Positions 25,098 to 34,269 of a stretch of 64,000 nt of DNA are shown piece by piece. The stretch spans positions 1 through 64,000 of the forward strand of contig QEVF01000008.1 in the NCBI GenBank assembly GCA_003576915.1, given 5' to 3'. This stretch comes from Planctomycetota bacterium. GTDB lineage: Bacteria > Planctomycetota > UBA8742 > UBA2392. The notes under the pieces are model-generated. The model was not told the DNA's origin. It saw only the letters and a program-made list of their open reading frames with translations, and ran no database searches. How positions within the stretch are numbered: the stretch's first letter is position 1; each line of letters opens with the position of its first letter. The position numbers were made by a program, and so were the translations under genes.

Positions 25098-28000
25098 TCA
25101 TGGCCGCCGGAGGTCCTGCGTCGAAGGCGGCTGCGGGGGAGGTGTCGGAACGCGGGTGTCTTCGGGCGTGTCAGCGGGCGGCGGCGGGGGTTGGGTCTTC
25201 CTGCCGCGCAGGCTGGCCTTGATGCCATCGGCCACCACGTAGAAGGCCGGCACTACCAGCAGGCTCAGCACCGTCGCCACCGAGATGCCGCCAATCACGC
25301 TCAGGGCCATGGGGCGGCGCACCTCGCCGCCGGGCCCCAGCGCCAGAGAGGCCGGCAGTGCGGCCATGAGTGTGGCGATGCTGGTCATCAGAATCGGGCG
25401 CAGGCGCACGGGTCCGGCCCTCAGCATGGCCTCGCGCGCGTTCAGGCCCGTGGCGCGCAGTTGCGTGGCGTAGTCCACCAGAATGATCGAGTTCTTCTTC
25501 ACAATGCCCATCAGCAGCAGGATGCCGATCATGCTGAAAATGTTCAGCGTCAGACCCCCGCTCCACAGGGCCAATGCCGCGCCCGCCATGGACAGCGGCA
25601 GGATGGTGAGCACGGTGACGGGGTGCAGGAAGCTGTTGAACTGGCTGGCCAGCACCATGTAGGCGACGAGCACGCCCAGCAGCATGGCGAAGATCAGGCT
25701 CTGCATGCTCTGCTGGAAGGCGACGCTGGCGCCGCCGGGCACGGCGCGGTAGGGCTTGGGCAACTCATCACCGAACTGGCGCACCTTGGCCAGGGCGTCG
25801 CTCTGGGCAAAGCCGGCCGCGACGTTGGCAAACACGGAAATGGCGCGCTCGCGGTCGCGGCGGATGATGCTCTGCAGCACCGGCCGTTCCTCGTAGCGCA
25901 CGAGTTGCGAAAGGCGCACAAGCTCGCCCTGGGCGTTGCGCACGTGCAGCGCCGAGATGTCCTCGGGGCGCGAAGGCCGCTTCGAGAGCTTGAGGCGGAT
26001 GTCCAGGCGCCGGCCGCTGCTGGAAAACTTGCCCACCCGCACGCCGCCGATGGTGGCGTTGATGGTGCCTGCGAGGTCATCCATGCTCACGCCGAGGTCG
26101 GCCGCCTTCTCTCGGTCCGGCACCACGCGCAGCTCGGGCAGGCCCACCTGGTAGTCCGTGTCGAGGTCCACGACCATGCCCGTCTCGGCCAGCTTCTCGC
26201 GCATCTGCCCGGAGTACTCGACCAGCTTCTCGAAATCCGGGCCGCGCACGGAAAACTCGACCGGAAAGCCGCGCTGGCTGGTGAAGCCCTGCTGGGAGAG
26301 GTCCTGCACCACGGCCTTGAGACCGGCAATGGCGTTGAGTTCACGGCGGAGTTCGGCGGCGACTTCGTTCTGGGTCTTGGCGCGGCTTCCGGGCGGCACC
26401 ATGGTCACGAACAGCACGCCGGTGTTGACGCCCGAGCCGCCAAAGCCTCCGACGGAGCCGAAGCAGCGGGCGATTTCAGGCTTGGACAGCACGATGGTCT
26501 CGGCGCGGGCAAAGAGCACGTCGGTTTCGCTGAGGTCGCTGCCCACGGCCGTCTGAAGGCGGATCATCAGGCGGCTCTGGTCCTGGCTGGGCACGAACTC
26601 GGCCTGCAGCGAAGACAGCAGCCAGAGGCTGCCCGCAAACAGCGCGGCGGCCAGCAGCAGCACCAGCCACGACGCCCTGAGTCCGAGTTGAAGCACGCGG
26701 GCATAGGCGCCCTTGAGCAGATCAAAGCCTCGGTCAACGAATCGCGGCGCCTGGGCGGCGGAGTGCATGTTCACCATCTGGGCGCAGCGCGCCGGCGCCA
26801 GGGTTACAGCCTCGAGGTAGCTCAGCATCACGGCCAGGGAGAGCGTGACGCCGAACTGCAGGAAGAACTTGCCGATCACGCCCTCCATGAACACCACGGG
26901 CACGAAAATGGCGATGACGGCCACGGTGGCGGCGAGGGCAGCGAAGGTGATTTCAGCCGTGCCTTCACGTGAGGCGCGCACGGGAGGCTTGCCCTCCTCG
27001 GCGTGGCGGAAGATATTTTCCATGACCATGATGGCGTCGTCCACGACGATGCCCACGGCCAGCGCCAGGGCCAGCAGCGTGAAGGTGTTCAGCGTGAAGC
27101 CCAGAAAGTAGATGATGGCCACCGTGCCCAGCAGCGACATGGGAATGGCCAGAATCACGTTGAGCGTGCTGGAAAGGGAACCCAGGAAAATCCAGCAAAC
27201 CAGCGCCGTCAGGATCACGGCCAGCACAATTTCGAACTCGATTTCGTGCACACTTTCTTCAATGAACTGGGTGCTGTCGAAATTGACGGCCAGTTCCATG
27301 TCCTTGTCCAGGGTGGGCTGGATCTCGGCCATGGCGGCCTTGACGGACTGAGCCACTTCCACGGCATTGGAGCCGCGCTGCTTGCGGATGCCGATGCCCT
27401 GGGCCGGAACGCCGTTGACGCGCGAAAGGCGCCGCTCGTCCTCAAAGCCGTCCTCGACGTCGCACACCTGGTGCAGGTAGACGGGCCTGCCCTCGACCTG
27501 CGCCACGGTGATATGGCGCAAGGACTCCAGGTCCAGAGCTTCGCCCATGATGCGCACGCTGACCTCGCGCCCCACGGTTTGAAGCTGGCCCGCCGGCATC
27601 TCCACGTGCTGGCGTGACAGCGCCCGGATCACGTCGGACACCACCAGCCCGCGCTTGTCCAGCTCATCGGCCTTGACCCAGATTCGGATGTTGCGCTCGA
27701 GATAGCCGCCCAGCGTGATTTCGCCCACGCCCGGCAGCGTCTGCAGCTTCTCCTTGATGCGGTACTTCACGGTGTCCGAGAGCACCGCGCGCGAATAGGG
27801 CCCCGAAAGCCCGATCCACATGATGGGCTGGTCTTCCGGGTTCGTCTTGCTCACGGTCGGCTCGTCAATGTCCCGCGGCAGGCGCCTGCGCGACTGGGCT
27901 ATCTTCGTCTGAACATCCTGCAGCGCGGCATCGACATTGCGCGAAAGCTCCAGCTCGATGGTGATGTTGGCGCTGCCCTGGCGTGCCGTGGAGGTCACGG

Positions 28001-28235
28001 ACTTGATGCCCTGCACCTGCGTCACGGCCTCTTCGATGATCTCGACGACGTCCTGTTCCACGGCCTCGGGCGAAGCACCTTCCCAGTTCACGCTGACGGT
28101 GATGGTGGGGAAGTCGACGTCCGGAAATTGGGACACGCCGATGCGCGAGGCCGCGACCAGACCAAACACGATTGTGGCGGCCATGATCATCCAGGCCAGC
28201 ACGGGCTTGCGAATGCAGATGTCCGTGATGTTCAT
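25098..28235 (-). CDS. RND-family efflux transporter (HAE1/AcrB-like inner-membrane pump)
   Basis: 1045 residues, the normal AcrB-family size. It starts MNITDICIRKPVLAWMIMAATIVFG, the standard first transmembrane helix, has FPDVDFPTITVSVNWEGASPEAVEQDVV, the central transmembrane block with LALAVGIVVDDAIMVMENIFRH (the proton-relay Asp pair), and FVPVVFMEGVIGKFF. The second half repeats the plan with GIVKKNSIILVDYA. The C-terminus is a cytoplasmic proline/arginine-rich tail. The pump exports drugs, dyes or lipids by proton exchange. The adaptor gene lies three bases upstream. No TolC-type outer-membrane gene is adjacent. Confidence 0.94.
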   Translation of the reverse strand: MNITDICIRKPVLAWMIMAATIVFGLVAASRIGVSQFPDVDFPTITVSVNWEGASPEAVEQDVVEIIEEAVTQVQGIKSVTSTARQGSANITIELELSRNVDAALQDVQTKIAQSRRRLPRDIDEPTVSKTNPEDQPIMWIGLSGPYSRAVLSDTVKYRIKEKLQTLPGVGEITLGGYLERNIRIWVKADELDKRGLVVSDVIRALSRQHVEMPAGQLQTVGREVSVRIMGEALDLESLRHITVAQVEGRPVYLHQVCDVEDGFEDERRLSRVNGVPAQGIGIRKQRGSNAVEVAQSVKAAMAEIQPTLDKDMELAVNFDSTQFIEESVHEIEFEIVLAVILTALVCWIFLGSLSSTLNVILAIPMSLLGTVAIIYFLGFTLNTFTLLALALAVGIVVDDAIMVMENIFRHAEEGKPPVRASREGTAEITFAALAATVAVIAIFVPVVFMEGVIGKFFLQFGVTLSLAVMLSYLEAVTLAPARCAQMVNMHSAAQAPRFVDRGFDLLKGAYARVLQLGLRASWLVLLLAAALFAGSLWLLSSLQAEFVPSQDQSRLMIRLQTAVGSDLSETDVLFARAETIVLSKPEIARCFGSVGGFGGSGVNTGVLFVTMVPPGSRAKTQNEVAAELRRELNAIAGLKAVVQDLSQQGFTSQRGFPVEFSVRGPDFEKLVEYSGQMREKLAETGMVVDLDTDYQVGLPELRVVPDREKAADLGVSMDDLAGTINATIGGVRVGKFSSSGRRLDIRLKLSKRPSRPEDISALHVRNAQGELVRLSQLVRYEERPVLQSIIRRDRERAISVFANVAAGFAQSDALAKVRQFGDELPKPYRAVPGGASVAFQQSMQSLIFAMLLGVLVAYMVLASQFNSFLHPVTVLTILPLSMAGAALALWSGGLTLNIFSMIGILLLMGIVKKNSIILVDYATQLRATGLNAREAMLRAGPVRLRPILMTSIATLMAALPASLALGPGGEVRRPMALSVIGGISVATVLSLLVVPAFYVVADGIKASLRGRKTQPPPPPADTPEDTRVPTPPPQPPSTQDLRRP

Positions 28236-28238
28236 GGC

Positions 28239-29339
28239 CTATTTGTCCTGGGGCTGCACGGGCTCGTCGATCTTCACCGCCACCCCGTCCTTCAGGGCTT
28301 CTGCGCCGCGCACTACCAGCTTTTCGCCGGGTTTGACGCCCTCGCGCACCTCGACGCGGCCGTCCTCCGTGCGCAAGCCCAAGGTCAGCAGGCGCATGCG
28401 CGCCTGGCCGTTTTCGACCACAAAGGCCACAAAGCCGCGCTCAGTGGGACGCACGGCCGTCTGGGGGATGGCGGGGGCGTTGTCGCGCGAGCCCGTGACG
28501 ATGCGGATGCGCGCGAAGGTCCCGGGCCGCACGCGCTCGCGATCCTCCGGTGCCACTTCGGCGATCACCTCGACCATGCGCGAACGCGAGGACGCCGAGG
28601 CCGCGATGTGGGTGAGGACGGCTTTCAGGGGCTGGTCCACGTCCGTGACCGTGAAAGTTGCCTGCTGCCCCTGTTTGAGGCTGCGGGCCTCGTCTTCATC
28701 AACGGTGAAGCGAAGCAACAGAGGGTCGCGGCGCAGCAGCGTGGCAATCAGCGCGCCGGGCTGCACGTAGGCCCCGCTCTGCACGCTGCGGGACTGAATG
28801 ATGCCGGCCATGGGCGCCGTGGCAAAGGCGTCACGCAGATTGAGTTGGGCGATCTTGACGTCGGCCGTCGCCTGCGAGACGTCGGCCTTGGCGCTGTTGA
28901 CGCGGTTGCGCCAGCTCTCGACTTCGTCGGGGCTGAAGATGCCGGGCGTCTGGCGGTTGGCGTCTTCGCGCCGTTTCAGGCCTGCCTGGGCATCTTTGAG
29001 TGAGGCGTCGGCCTTGTCCAGGCGGGCCTGTGCGGCTTCGAGTTCGTTTCTGTAGCGCTGGGGCTCGATTTCCACAAGGATGTCGCCGGGGTTCACCTCC
29101 TGCCCTTCGCGGAAGTTGACCTTTTCGATTACGCCGCGAACGCGGGCCGTCACCAGCACCTGCTCGAAGGCCTCCACGCTGCCCGTCGAACTGATGGCGT
29201 ACTCCACGGTTCCGCCCTGCACTTCCAGCACCTGAACGGGAAACACCGGCTTGCGTCCGCCCTTTTGGGCATCCTGGCCGCCGCCTGCGCCGCAGGCCGT
29301 GAGGAGTAACGCAAGGAGGGTCAAAGCGGTCAGTCGCAT
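28239..29339 (-). CDS. RND efflux periplasmic adaptor lipoprotein (membrane fusion protein)
   Basis: 366 residues from ATG 29339 (MRLTALTLLALLLTAC); the lipobox LTAC gives a lipidated Cys16. Following a glycine-rich stretch are the barrel-sandwich halves (VTARVRGVIEKVNFREGQEVNPGDILVEIEP and DAFATAPMAGIIQSRSVQSGAYVQPGALIATL) around an alpha-helical hairpin at about 95-165. The rest is the beta-barrel and membrane-proximal domain. It links the inner-membrane RND pump to an outer-membrane channel. It is the first gene of the pair, with only three bases to the pump start. Confidence 0.92.
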   Translation of the reverse strand: MRLTALTLLALLLTACGAGGGQDAQKGGRKPVFPVQVLEVQGGTVEYAISSTGSVEAFEQVLVTARVRGVIEKVNFREGQEVNPGDILVEIEPQRYRNELEAAQARLDKADASLKDAQAGLKRREDANRQTPGIFSPDEVESWRNRVNSAKADVSQATADVKIAQLNLRDAFATAPMAGIIQSRSVQSGAYVQPGALIATLLRRDPLLLRFTVDEDEARSLKQGQQATFTVTDVDQPLKAVLTHIAASASSRSRMVEVIAEVAPEDRERVRPGTFARIRIVTGSRDNAPAIPQTAVRPTERGFVAFVVENGQARMRLLTLGLRTEDGRVEVREGVKPGEKLVVRGAEALKDGVAVKIDEPVQPQDK

Positions 29340-29661
29340 GGCAGTTCCAGAGCGGCACATTCAAGGGTTGGCGATATTACGCCCACCTCGAACGTTCTGT
29401 TCCCAAAACCCGGCGGTCGCCATGCCTGACAGATTTCTGGCAGGAGGCCCGGCGGCGCAATTTTGGTCACCGCGCGCTTGACAGGCCGTCCGCGCCATCC
29501 CGCCAGCGCAGGCCCTGGAAACATGCCGCGCCCCATATTGATATGGAACAATCCGTCGAAGATGCCATGATCTGCGGCCGACAGGCACCCCCGTTGAGGG
29601 TGCCTGAAATCCACATCCGGGCCCTGCCAATGATGTCCGGCGTCGTTCAACAGGAATGCCT
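29340..29661. other. Divergent intergenic region, about 320 bases
   Basis: Between the efflux adaptor and the methyltransferase gene. It contains a 14-base palindrome at 29533-29546 (CCATAT-TG-ATATGG) and a 9-bp hairpin (29582-29590 with 29598-29606). A TTGACA at 29478-29483 resembles a -35 element but no matching -10 was found. No gene is supported here. Confidence 0.45.
29582..29606. terminator. Hairpin upstream of the methyltransferase gene
   Basis: A perfect 9-bp stem with a seven-base loop, 56 bases before the start codon at 29662. There is no T-tract. It could be a leader hairpin or attenuator of the downstream gene. Confidence 0.35.
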
Positions 29662-30270
29662 ATGAAACGCGGTGGCACGCTGCTGTTTCTCAAGGAAGGT
29701 CTCAAGCACTACCGCGAGTGCGGCACGTTGCTGCCCAGCAGCCCCAAGCTGGCCAAAGCGATCACCAATGCCGTACCGCCGCTGAAGCCGGATGACGTTC
29801 TGATCGAACTGGGAGCGGGCACGGGCGTGGTCACACGTGAGCTTCGCGCGCGCTTTCCCCGGAACCGGATCATCAGCATCGAGATCAACGGGGAATTCGT
29901 GAAGAAGCTGCGCTACGAGTTTCCGGATGTCGAGATCGTCGAGGCCTGCGCCTCGACCATGCTGCGCATTCTGAAGGATCGCGGCATCTCGAACCAGCGC
30001 GTGGCGGCTGTCGTCAGCGGCATTCCCTTTGTCAGCATTCCTGACGAATTGAAGCCCAAGATCTGGGGCGCCATGGCCGAAGTGCTTGAGCCGGGCAAGC
30101 CCTACATCCAGTTCTCGTACATCGCGGCCTACTGGACCAAGAAGCGCGTGCCGGGCTTTGAGCGCGACAAACGCAAGCGGGTCTGGACAAACATTCCGCC
30201 GGCCAACGTTTTCACCTTCAAGCGCCAGGCGGCGCCGCAGGAAAGCCGCAAGACGGCGCACGCGCGCTGA
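29662..30270 (+). CDS. SAM-dependent methyltransferase, phospholipid N-methyltransferase (PmtA)-like
   Basis: ATG 29662 is preferred over ATG 29656 because AGGA lies eight bases upstream. The 202-residue product begins with a basic helix (FLKEGLKHYRECGTLLPSS), typical of PmtA-like membrane-surface enzymes, then SAM motif I VLIELGAGTGVVTREL (about 46-61), the acidic loop ISIEINGEF, and the family-specific VSGIPFVSIP. The tail is basic. Bacterial PmtA-type enzymes methylate phosphatidylethanolamine; rRNA dimethyladenosine transferases share motif I but not the FVSIP block. Substrate is inferred. The following gene begins 17 bases later. Confidence 0.75.
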   Translation: MKRGGTLLFLKEGLKHYRECGTLLPSSPKLAKAITNAVPPLKPDDVLIELGAGTGVVTRELRARFPRNRIISIEINGEFVKKLRYEFPDVEIVEACASTMLRILKDRGISNQRVAAVVSGIPFVSIPDELKPKIWGAMAEVLEPGKPYIQFSYIAAYWTKKRVPGFERDKRKRVWTNIPPANVFTFKRQAAPQESRKTAHAR

Positions 30271-30287
30271 CCGCGCCTGGAGGCCCC

Positions 30288-31145
30288 ATGGGTCTGGCCC
30301 TGAGCAGGGACCTGCAGCCTCCCCGTGATTTCCGCGCCGTCTGCATCACCGTGGCCCGCGAAGTTACGGCTTCCACCATTCCCTACGTTCAGGCCCTGGC
30401 TGAAAGCATGGGCCTGCCGCGCTTTCCCGGCCACCGCATCCTGCATGCGTCGCAGGTGGAGCAGTGCGATTCGTCGGCCGTCGCGGCCATGATGACGATC
30501 ATGCGTGGGGCGCAGTCCATGGGGTATGAGTTCGTGGTATGCAACCCCTCACCCATCGTGCGGCGCTACCTGGAGATCTACGGCGCGGCCACCTACCTGC
30601 AGGGCCGGATCCTCTACTCTGACGACAACGGCTTTCTGCGCTCGCCGCTGCTGCCTTTTGTGCCGCCCTATGTGCCGGCGCCCCGGGGCCGCTGGGACAT
30701 CTACGATAACGGCAAGGTTCGCTCTATCATCCCGGCGGCGGAGGGAGCCGTGGATATCGCCCCCGTTGACCTGAGCCAGTACGCCATTCCCACCGTGCGC
30801 GAGGTGGTGCACCAGGGCGGCAAGACCCGCGTGCTGGCCCGCGTGCCCAAGCAGCACGAGGCCTTCCTGCAGGTGCTGCGCTACAGGTTCAGCACCGAAG
30901 AAGCGGCCGGCAAACTGGATATGCTCAACCGCCTCCATGACTGGTACCGCGCCAAGGGATTTGATTTCCGCGGCCTCTATCTGTGGCAGGCCGAGCATCA
31001 CCCCGGCGAGCTGACTTGCGTGCTGGCCTTCCGCGATCGTGCCCACTTCGACCAGTTCCAGACCCTGCTCAAAGTGGACAAGGGCTGGATGGAGCTGACC
31101 CGGCCCTTGGGCGAGCCCAGCGTCGAATTCCACCGCCTGTTCTGA
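30288..31145 (+). CDS. STAS-like domain protein with an unrecognised C-terminal domain
   Basis: 285 residues from ATG 30288, with GGAGG five bases upstream. Residues about 15-100 look like a STAS/anti-sigma-antagonist domain: HASQVEQCDSSAVAAMMTIMRGAQSMGYEFVVCNPSPIVRRYLEIYG fits the Asp-Ser and loop pattern. The usual regulatory Ser may be in DSS. Residues about 105-285 form a separate domain I do not recognise, with EAFLQVLRYRFSTEEAAGKLD and AEHHPGELTCVLAFRDRAHFDQFQ, somewhat like dimeric alpha-beta barrel domains. It follows the methyltransferase gene closely and meets the DNA methyltransferase gene head-on. Probably a regulator; partner unknown. Confidence 0.5.
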   Translation: MGLALSRDLQPPRDFRAVCITVAREVTASTIPYVQALAESMGLPRFPGHRILHASQVEQCDSSAVAAMMTIMRGAQSMGYEFVVCNPSPIVRRYLEIYGAATYLQGRILYSDDNGFLRSPLLPFVPPYVPAPRGRWDIYDNGKVRSIIPAAEGAVDIAPVDLSQYAIPTVREVVHQGGKTRVLARVPKQHEAFLQVLRYRFSTEEAAGKLDMLNRLHDWYRAKGFDFRGLYLWQAEHHPGELTCVLAFRDRAHFDQFQTLLKVDKGWMELTRPLGEPSVEFHRLF

Positions 31146-31152
31146 CGCCGCC

Positions 31153-32568
31153 CTACTCGCCGAAGTAGGCTCGGGTCACCGCGGCCTCCAGTGCGTTGAG
31201 CAAGGCGGGGTCGGCCCCCTTCTTGGCCTGCAACGCCTGGCTGATCTTGATGATCTCGTCGTACACCGATCTGGCCGCGCGCCGCGAGGGTACGGGCAGC
31301 GCGCGCAGGGCTTCGATCTTGATCTGGGGAAAGGCACGCTGCCTCGCGTCGCGGAAGCTGTTGCGGTAAAGCCGGGCGACGTACTCGCTGTTGAGCACGC
31401 CGATCAGGTAATCGTCATCGTGGTCGGGCGCGCCGAAGCAGGCCAGCACGCTGTTGCGGAAAAGGGCAAAGGGATGGTGGCGGGCCGCGATGGGCCGGTT
31501 GGCTGTCTGCCTCAGCAGAATGCGTGCGGCCGCATAGCGCTGAGGCTGGGCCATTCGCGCGTAATGCCCCGTGCCCTGGAAGTCGGGCCGGCGCATGAAC
31601 AGGCGCGGCATGTCCAGCGCAAAGGGCCGCACGTCCTTGCCTTCGCGCACGGGCAGGGCGCCGGGCTCTGCCTTGTCGGTCAGCAGAAGTTCCGCGGCAT
31701 TGCCGGTGTGGACGCCGATGTCGCCGAAGCTTTCCGGCGGCAGGGGCTGGTGCCTCATGGAAGCCTTGATGGTGAGGCCCACATCCGCCCTGGCCTCCCA
31801 GGGCTGGCCTGAAACATCTCCCTTGCCCGCCGCAAAGACAAACAGGCCGCAGGGCTCCGTCACGCCCGCAAAGGCGTTCTCGCCCAGATCGATGATGCGT
31901 TCGACGCTGACCAGTTGGGCAAGGGCGCGGCGCAGGGGAGCATAGCCTTCGAGGTCCGCCACCTGGTGTGGCAACAGCAGACCCATGCGCCCGCCCTGCC
32001 GCTTCATGAGCCTGGCGCTTTGCTCGGCAAAAGCGGTGTGTGTGGCGGGCCAGCCTGCAAACGCGCCGAACTTCTTCGCATACAGCGCCCGCAGCATGGG
32101 GTCGATTTCCTGCGCCTGCCTGCCGGAAAAACTCTTCCAGGGCGGGTTTCCGAGGATCACGTCATAGCTCTCGCGCTCATCTGAAAGCAGGCCGTCTCGG
32201 CAGGACACAAGGCTGGCGACCCGCGCGCCCAGGCACTTGCCTGCTGCCTGAAGCACGTGGCGCGCCCCTTCGGCGATGCCGCGCTCGATTTCCCAGCCGT
32301 GGAGTTTTCCGCCCAGCAGCGGGGCGACCCAGCTGGGCCGCTCCTTCATGGAATATTCCAGGGCGCCGAGCAGCAGCGCCCCCGCCCCGCAGGCGGGGTC
32401 GAGGATCACGGGGACCGTGCCGTGGGGGAAGCGCTGGAGCACTTCCGTGGCCACGCGCAACGCCACCTCTCTCGGAGTGAAGTAGGCGCCCAGCGTGCCC
32501 CGCATGACCTGAGGAACGCTGCGGGCCACGCGTTCGTGTTCCTGCCATGCCGGTGTCAGGTCAGCCAT
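31153..32568 (-). CDS. Solitary N6-adenine-type DNA methyltransferase (Eco57I/type IIG-like)
   Basis: 471 residues. N-terminal GTLGAYFTPREVALRVA, SAM motif I DPACGAGALLL (57-67) and catalytic motif IV NPPW (141-144) define a gamma-class N6-adenine methylase. The C-terminal part has the pattern seen in target-recognition regions of type IIG/Eco57I enzymes, ending SYDEIIKISQALQ-like helices. No endonuclease domain is present and no restriction gene is adjacent; the neighbours are a STAS-like protein and a small membrane protein. It may be an orphan regulatory methylase or the remnant of a restriction-modification unit. Confidence 0.8.
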   Translation of the reverse strand: MADLTPAWQEHERVARSVPQVMRGTLGAYFTPREVALRVATEVLQRFPHGTVPVILDPACGAGALLLGALEYSMKERPSWVAPLLGGKLHGWEIERGIAEGARHVLQAAGKCLGARVASLVSCRDGLLSDERESYDVILGNPPWKSFSGRQAQEIDPMLRALYAKKFGAFAGWPATHTAFAEQSARLMKRQGGRMGLLLPHQVADLEGYAPLRRALAQLVSVERIIDLGENAFAGVTEPCGLFVFAAGKGDVSGQPWEARADVGLTIKASMRHQPLPPESFGDIGVHTGNAAELLLTDKAEPGALPVREGKDVRPFALDMPRLFMRRPDFQGTGHYARMAQPQRYAAARILLRQTANRPIAARHHPFALFRNSVLACFGAPDHDDDYLIGVLNSEYVARLYRNSFRDARQRAFPQIKIEALRALPVPSRRAARSVYDEIIKISQALQAKKGADPALLNALEAAVTRAYFGE

Positions 32569-32595
32569 GGGGACCAGAATAAGGCGCGGCCACGG

Positions 32596-33081
32596 CTAGC
32601 GGTACTGGCTGTTGAGATTGTTGGCAGAACCCGTCAGTTCGGCCACCACTCGTTCGCGGGTGGGAAATCCGACTCCGATCCAGACCAGAAGAGGCAGAAA
32701 GCCCGGCAGGGCCATGAGGGGCTTTCCTTCCAGCATCGTCACAACGCCGGCCAGGATGGCCGCGCCCTCGGCCAAGGCCGTGACGACAACCGTTCTGGCG
32801 CGCAGGCGCGCCAGCTTGAGCTGCAACTCGGACTCGGCGGCGATGGCCGCGCTGTGCTGGCGGTGTACCGCAAACATGGCCCCAAGGACGCCCAGGGAGA
32901 AGGCCCACATCACCCAACGCAGGATTTGATAGGGGCTCTGACTGCCGTCGGCCGGGGGCGGAGTCAAGGGCCCCAGAAAGCTGGCAACAGCCATCAAGAG
33001 AACGGGGGCCACTGACATGGCCAGGAAGACGACTGTCATGCCGTGCAGGTTCTGATCCAGGTCGGGGGGTAGGTCGTTCAT
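32596..33081 (-). CDS. Small membrane protein of unknown function
   Basis: 161 residues with four predicted membrane-spanning stretches: MTVVFLAMSVAPVLLMAVASFLG (about 15-37), RWVMWAFSLGVLGAMFAV (about 55-72), TALAEGAAILAGVVTML (about 101-117) and ALPGFLPLLVWIGVGF (about 123-139). The ends are hydrophilic. No family recognised. It ends 27 bases upstream of the DNA methyltransferase start on the same strand, so the two could be co-transcribed. It is divergent from pstS. Confidence 0.65.
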   Translation of the reverse strand: MNDLPPDLDQNLHGMTVVFLAMSVAPVLLMAVASFLGPLTPPPADGSQSPYQILRWVMWAFSLGVLGAMFAVHRQHSAAIAAESELQLKLARLRARTVVVTALAEGAAILAGVVTMLEGKPLMALPGFLPLLVWIGVGFPTRERVVAELTGSANNLNSQYR

Positions 33082-33202
33082 GGCGGCCAGTATAGAGCGG
33101 GCGCGAGGATTTAAGGAATCTTCATAGTTGCTTTAACCGGGGTTCACCGCCTGCCCCTAGTGTCTTGGGCAACGAATGGGGACCACTTACGGAGACCGCG
33201 CA

Positions 33203-34198
33203 ATGAAAGTGAACAAGGGACTGTTGCTGGCGGGCGTAGCCGCGCTGGCGCTGGGTGTGAGCACCTTCGGTTTTTCGGCCAGGGCCGCGCAGGCGGACGT
33301 GAAGGTGGAAGACGCGATTGAAAAGTACAAGCCCGTGGCCGGTGTTTCGGGCACGCTCTCGAGCGTAGGTTCAGACACCCTGAACAACCTGATGACCTTC
33401 TGGGCGGAGGGTTTCAAGAAGCAGTATCCCAACGTGACCTTTGCCGTTGAGGGCAAGGGATCAAGCACGGCCCCGCCGGCGCTGATTGACGGTACGGCGG
33501 ACATCGGCCCCATGTCGCGCGAGATGAAGGCCGAAGAAATCAAGAAGTTCGAGGACAAGTTCGGTTACAAGCCCAGCGTAGTGGGCGTGGCCGTGGACGC
33601 ACTTGCGGTATTCGTGCACAAGGACAACCCGATCAAGGGTCTCTCGCTCCCGCAGGTGGACGCGATCTTCTCGGCCAACCGCAAGGGCGGCTATAAGGAA
33701 GATGTCACCAAGTGGGGCCAGGTGGGACTGGAGGGCGAGTGGTCCAACCTGAGCATCACGCTGTACGGTCGCAACAGCGCCTCGGGCACCTACGGCTTCT
33801 TCAAGGAGAACGCGCTGTTCAAGGGCGACTTCAAGAGCACCGTCAAGGAGCAGCCGGGTTCCAGCACTGTGGTGCAGCTCATCAGCGAGGATCGCTCGGC
33901 GGCCGGCTACTCGGGCATCGGCTACAAGACGGCGGGCGTGAAGACCGTGCCGATCTCCAAGAAGGACGGCGACACGGCCTACGACGCGACGCCGGAGAAC
34001 TGCTACGCGGGCAAGTATCCGCTGTCGCGCTATCTCTGGATTTACTTCAACCGTGCGCCGGGCAAGGACGTCAGCCCCGTGGTCAAGGAGTTCCTGAGTT
34101 TCATTCTCAGCCGGGAAGGCCAGGAGATCGTTCTCAAGGACGGTTTCATCCCCCTGACCAAGAAGATGATTGACAAGAACCGCGAAGTGTTGAAGTAA
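33203..34198 (+). CDS. pstS: Phosphate-binding periplasmic protein PstS
   Basis: 331 residues from ATG 33203 with GGAGA nine bases upstream. A signal peptide ends near residue 29 (FSARA then AQA). The mature part has the PstS ligand-loop patterns: VSGTLSSVGSDTLNNL, FAVEGKGSSTAPPALIDGTADIGPMSR and GRNSASGTYGFFKE, ending RPGKDV..VKEFLSFILSREGQ. It captures phosphate for the PstCAB importer encoded immediately downstream. A 71-base gap with a weak hairpin separates it from pstC, an arrangement that usually lets the binding protein be made in excess. Confidence 0.95.
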   Translation: MKVNKGLLLAGVAALALGVSTFGFSARAAQADVKVEDAIEKYKPVAGVSGTLSSVGSDTLNNLMTFWAEGFKKQYPNVTFAVEGKGSSTAPPALIDGTADIGPMSREMKAEEIKKFEDKFGYKPSVVGVAVDALAVFVHKDNPIKGLSLPQVDAIFSANRKGGYKEDVTKWGQVGLEGEWSNLSITLYGRNSASGTYGFFKENALFKGDFKSTVKEQPGSSTVVQLISEDRSAAGYSGIGYKTAGVKTVPISKKDGDTAYDATPENCYAGKYPLSRYLWIYFNRAPGKDVSPVVKEFLSFILSREGQEIVLKDGFIPLTKKMIDKNREVLK

Positions 34199-34216
34199 GC
34201 AGCGTTCAGGTGTAAG

Positions 34217-34244
34217 GGGTGCGGGGCGCTCAGGCTCCGCACCC
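34217..34244 (+). terminator. Weak hairpin between pstS and pstC
   Basis: An 8-bp stem (34217-34224 with 34237-34244) with a 12-base loop sits in the short gap after pstS. No T-tract follows. It may act as an attenuator or 3' stabilising structure favouring pstS mRNA. Confidence 0.4.
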
Positions 34245-34269
34245 GTTGCGTCCCCTGCTCTGGCGCCCC

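Noticed and set aside
31153-32568. Complete restriction-modification or phage-defence system
   Set aside because: Only the methyltransferase is present. No endonuclease, helicase or other defence gene lies within several kilobases.
33100-33150. Pho box upstream of pstS
   Set aside because: CTTCATA and CTTTAAC near 33120-33138 look vaguely like Pho half-sites, but the repeat spacing is off by one base and matches are poor.
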